From an uncultured Odoribacter sp. (GTDB lineage: Bacteria > Bacteroidota > Bacteroidia > Bacteroidales > Marinifilaceae): a stretch of DNA of 7,739 nt. The stretch covers positions 1 through 7,739 of the forward strand of contig URJC01000114.1 in the NCBI GenBank assembly GCA_900548135.1, read 5' to 3'. Made by a program: the position numbers and the translations under genes. Below, piece after piece: positions 6,375 to 7,739 of the stretch; positions within the stretch are counted from its first letter, which is position 1, and the number at the start of each line of letters is the position of its first letter. The notes below the pieces were generated by a model, which saw only the letters and a program-made list of their open reading frames with translations, made no database searches and was not told where the DNA came from.

Positions 6375-6408
6375 AATGGGGTACCTGAAACTCATCAGAT
6401 ACCCCATT
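6375..6408 (-). terminator. strong stem-loop just after metG
   Basis: AATGGGGTA (6375-6383) and TACCCCATT (6400-6408) are perfect 9-bp arms. An inner CTGA/TCAG pair (6385-6388, 6395-6398) extends the stem after a single-base mismatch. It begins 20 nt past the metG stop codon. No U tract follows on the - strand, so it may be a 3'-end stabiliser or processing site rather than a classical intrinsic terminator. Confidence 0.55.
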
Positions 6409-6428
6409 TCATAATTAAGGCAAAAGGG

Positions 6429-7739
6429 TCAACGGATTTCAGATCCTGTTTTTACTTCTTTATCCGGCTGCACAAAAGCCAATGATCCGTCGACATTTTC
6501 TGCCATCAATATCATTCCCTGTGACTCTATGCCTTTCAGTAATTTCGGCTCCAGATTCACCAAAATACTCACTTGCCGCCCGATAACTTCCTCAGGAGTG
6601 TAATATTCTGCAATTCCGGAAACAACAGTACGGATATCTATCCCGGTATCTATTGTCAGCTTCATCAATTTTTTGGTCTTTGCCACTTTCTCTGCTGCAA
6701 TGATTTTGCCAGCCCGGATATCCATTTTAGCAAAATCATCAAAAGTGATATTCTCTTTTGCCGGAGCTACCTGAGCATTCGCCATTTCATTCGCTTTCTT
6801 GGTAGCTAACAACCGATCCACCTGCTTCTGAATCTCAACATCTTCAATCTTGTCAAACAACAACCCTGGAGCATTCAGTTGATGTCCTGCAACCAAAACA
6901 TCATCTCCCATTTTTTCCCAACTCACAGCTTCAATATTCAGGAATCCTCTCAACTTCTCTGCACTGAACGGGATAAAAGGTTCTGTTAAAGTAGAAAGGT
7001 CTGCTGCAATCTGCAAACAAATATTCAAAATGGTTTTCACCCTTCCCTCATCCGTTTTAATCAATTTCCAAGGCTCTGTATCTGCCAAGTATTTATTTCC
7101 CAGGCGAGCCAGGCTCATGCACTCTTTCAACGCATCCCGGAAATGAAACGTATCCAGATTCTTCTCCACCCGTTCAATGATTTTCGGAATTTCTGCCAAT
7201 ACTTCCCGGTCATATCCAGTCAGCTCGCCCCGCTCCGGCACAACACCTCCAAAATATTTATGCGTAAGTACCAGCGCCCGGTTGATAAAATTACCATAGA
7301 TTGCTACCAATTCATTGTTATTCCGCGCCTGAAAATCTTTCCAAGTAAAATCATTATCCTTAGTCTCAGGAGCATTCGCCGTCAAAACATACCGTAACAC
7401 ATCTTGCTTACCTTCAAAATCACGCAAATACTCATGTAACCACACAGCCCAATTCCGGGAAGTAGAAATTTTATCCCCTTCAAGATTCAAAAACTCATTT
7501 GCCGGGACATTATCAGGCAGGATATAGCTCCCTTCAGCTTTCAGCATCGCCGGGAAAATAATACAATGGAAAACAATATTATCTTTACCGATAAAATGAA
7601 TCATCCGGGTTTCCGGATCTTTCCAGTATTTTTCCCATTCCGGCGTTAAATCCTTGGTCGCTGAAATATAACCTATCGGAGCGTCGAACCATACGTACAA
7701 TACTTTCCCTTTAGCTTCCTCCAGCGGAACAGGCACCCC
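6429..7739 (-). CDS. metG: methionyl-tRNA synthetase, C-terminal part
   Basis: Cytoplasmic class I aminoacyl-tRNA synthetase (EC 6.1.1.10) that charges tRNA-Met for initiation and elongation. The frame is open to the right edge, so the N-terminus with the HIGH motif is outside the window; 436 codons are visible, likely about two thirds of the usual 670-690. Counting from the valine codon at 7736: the [14 protein letters not shown] active-site strand (16-29), then the KMSKS-loop equivalent written KISTS (89-93, at 7458-7472) in the context [12 protein letters not shown]. Next comes the helical anticodon-binding domain (about 110-270, with [18 protein letters not shown] and LADTEPWKL), and a C-terminal Trbp111/EMAPII-type tRNA-binding domain (about 335-435, [11 protein letters not shown] to the end), which in this family also supports dimerisation. 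No damage is seen. Confidence 0.97.
   Translation of the reverse strand, partial: GVPVPLEEAKGKVLYVWFDAPIGYISATKDLTPEWEKYWKDPETRMIHFIGKDNIVFHCIIFPAMLKAEGSYILPDNVPANEFLNLEGDKISTSRNWAVWLHEYLRDFEGKQDVLRYVLTANAPETKDNDFTWKDFQARNNNELVAIYGNFINRALVLTHKYFGGVVPERGELTGYDREVLAEIPKIIERVEKNLDTFHFRDALKECMSLARLGNKYLADTEPWKLIKTDEGRVKTILNICLQIAADLSTLTEPFIPFSAEKLRGFLNIEAVSWEKMGDDVLVAGHQLNAPGLLFDKIEDVEIQKQVDRLLATKKANEMANAQVAPAKENITFDDFAKMDIRAGKIIAAEKVAKTKKLMKLTIDTGIDIRTVVSGIAEYYTPEEVIGRQVSILVNLEPKLLKGIESQGMILMAENVDGSLAFVQPDKEVKTGSEIR

Larger units (their letters stand above)
5871..6428. other. 558-bp intergenic gap, no gene recognised
   Basis: AT-rich spacer between the metG stop and the WG-repeat start. No convincing coding frame or tRNA is seen. 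It must hold the WG-repeat promoter. A nested dyad close to that gene (CTTTC/GAAAG at 5911-5915 and 5936-5940 around GTTC/GAAC at 5916-5919 and 5926-5929) could form a leader hairpin. Other motifs are listed separately. Confidence 0.6.

Overview
The window looks like chromosomal DNA from a member of the Bacteroidales. The evidence is a family-typical methionyl-tRNA synthetase with a KISTS signature and a C-terminal tRNA-binding domain, a secreted GH20 beta-N-acetylhexosaminidase, a secreted WG-repeat/TPR protein, AT-rich leaders without clear Shine-Dalgarno sequences, and an AmpG-like permease. I cannot assign a genus. All four protein genes look intact where visible; the two edge genes are cut by the window. 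I see no CRISPR array, tRNA, rRNA, transposase or integrase.

Layout from left to right: (1) the 3' part of an AmpG-like major facilitator permease on the + strand, ending at 864; (2) a 287-bp intergenic element (874-1160); (3) a GH20 hexosaminidase gene on the - strand (1171-3348); (4) a roughly 240-bp AT-rich leader with several small inverted repeats, then a second copy of the same element (3591-3878, about 95% identical); (5) a WG-repeat protein on the - strand (3882-5870); (6) a 558-bp gap with weak regulatory-looking motifs; (7) the C-terminal two thirds of metG on the - strand, running off the right edge.

The most interesting feature is the duplicated element. On the + strand each copy begins exactly at an ECF-sigma-like promoter (TGTAAC, 16 bp, CGTAT) and ends just after an intrinsic-terminator hairpin flanked by A and T tracts. 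Between the two lies about 240 nt with no conserved reading frame but with a long, fully conserved predicted stem whose loop carries the motif GCACACACCACA; a second copy of that motif lies near the predicted 5' end. This looks like a pair of paralogous small RNA genes under an alternative, possibly envelope-stress, sigma factor. The terminator is bidirectional and also closes the two convergent - strand genes, lying 21 and 14 nt past their stop codons. The two copies are direct repeats flanking the whole GH20 gene, so recombination between them could delete or amplify it.

The permease and the hexosaminidase could both serve amino-sugar or muropeptide salvage: the enzyme trims N-acetylhexosamines outside the cytoplasm and the permease imports sugar fragments. 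They are convergent and separated by a terminator, so this is a neighbourhood inference, not an operon. The WG-repeat protein and metG have no evident functional link to the rest.
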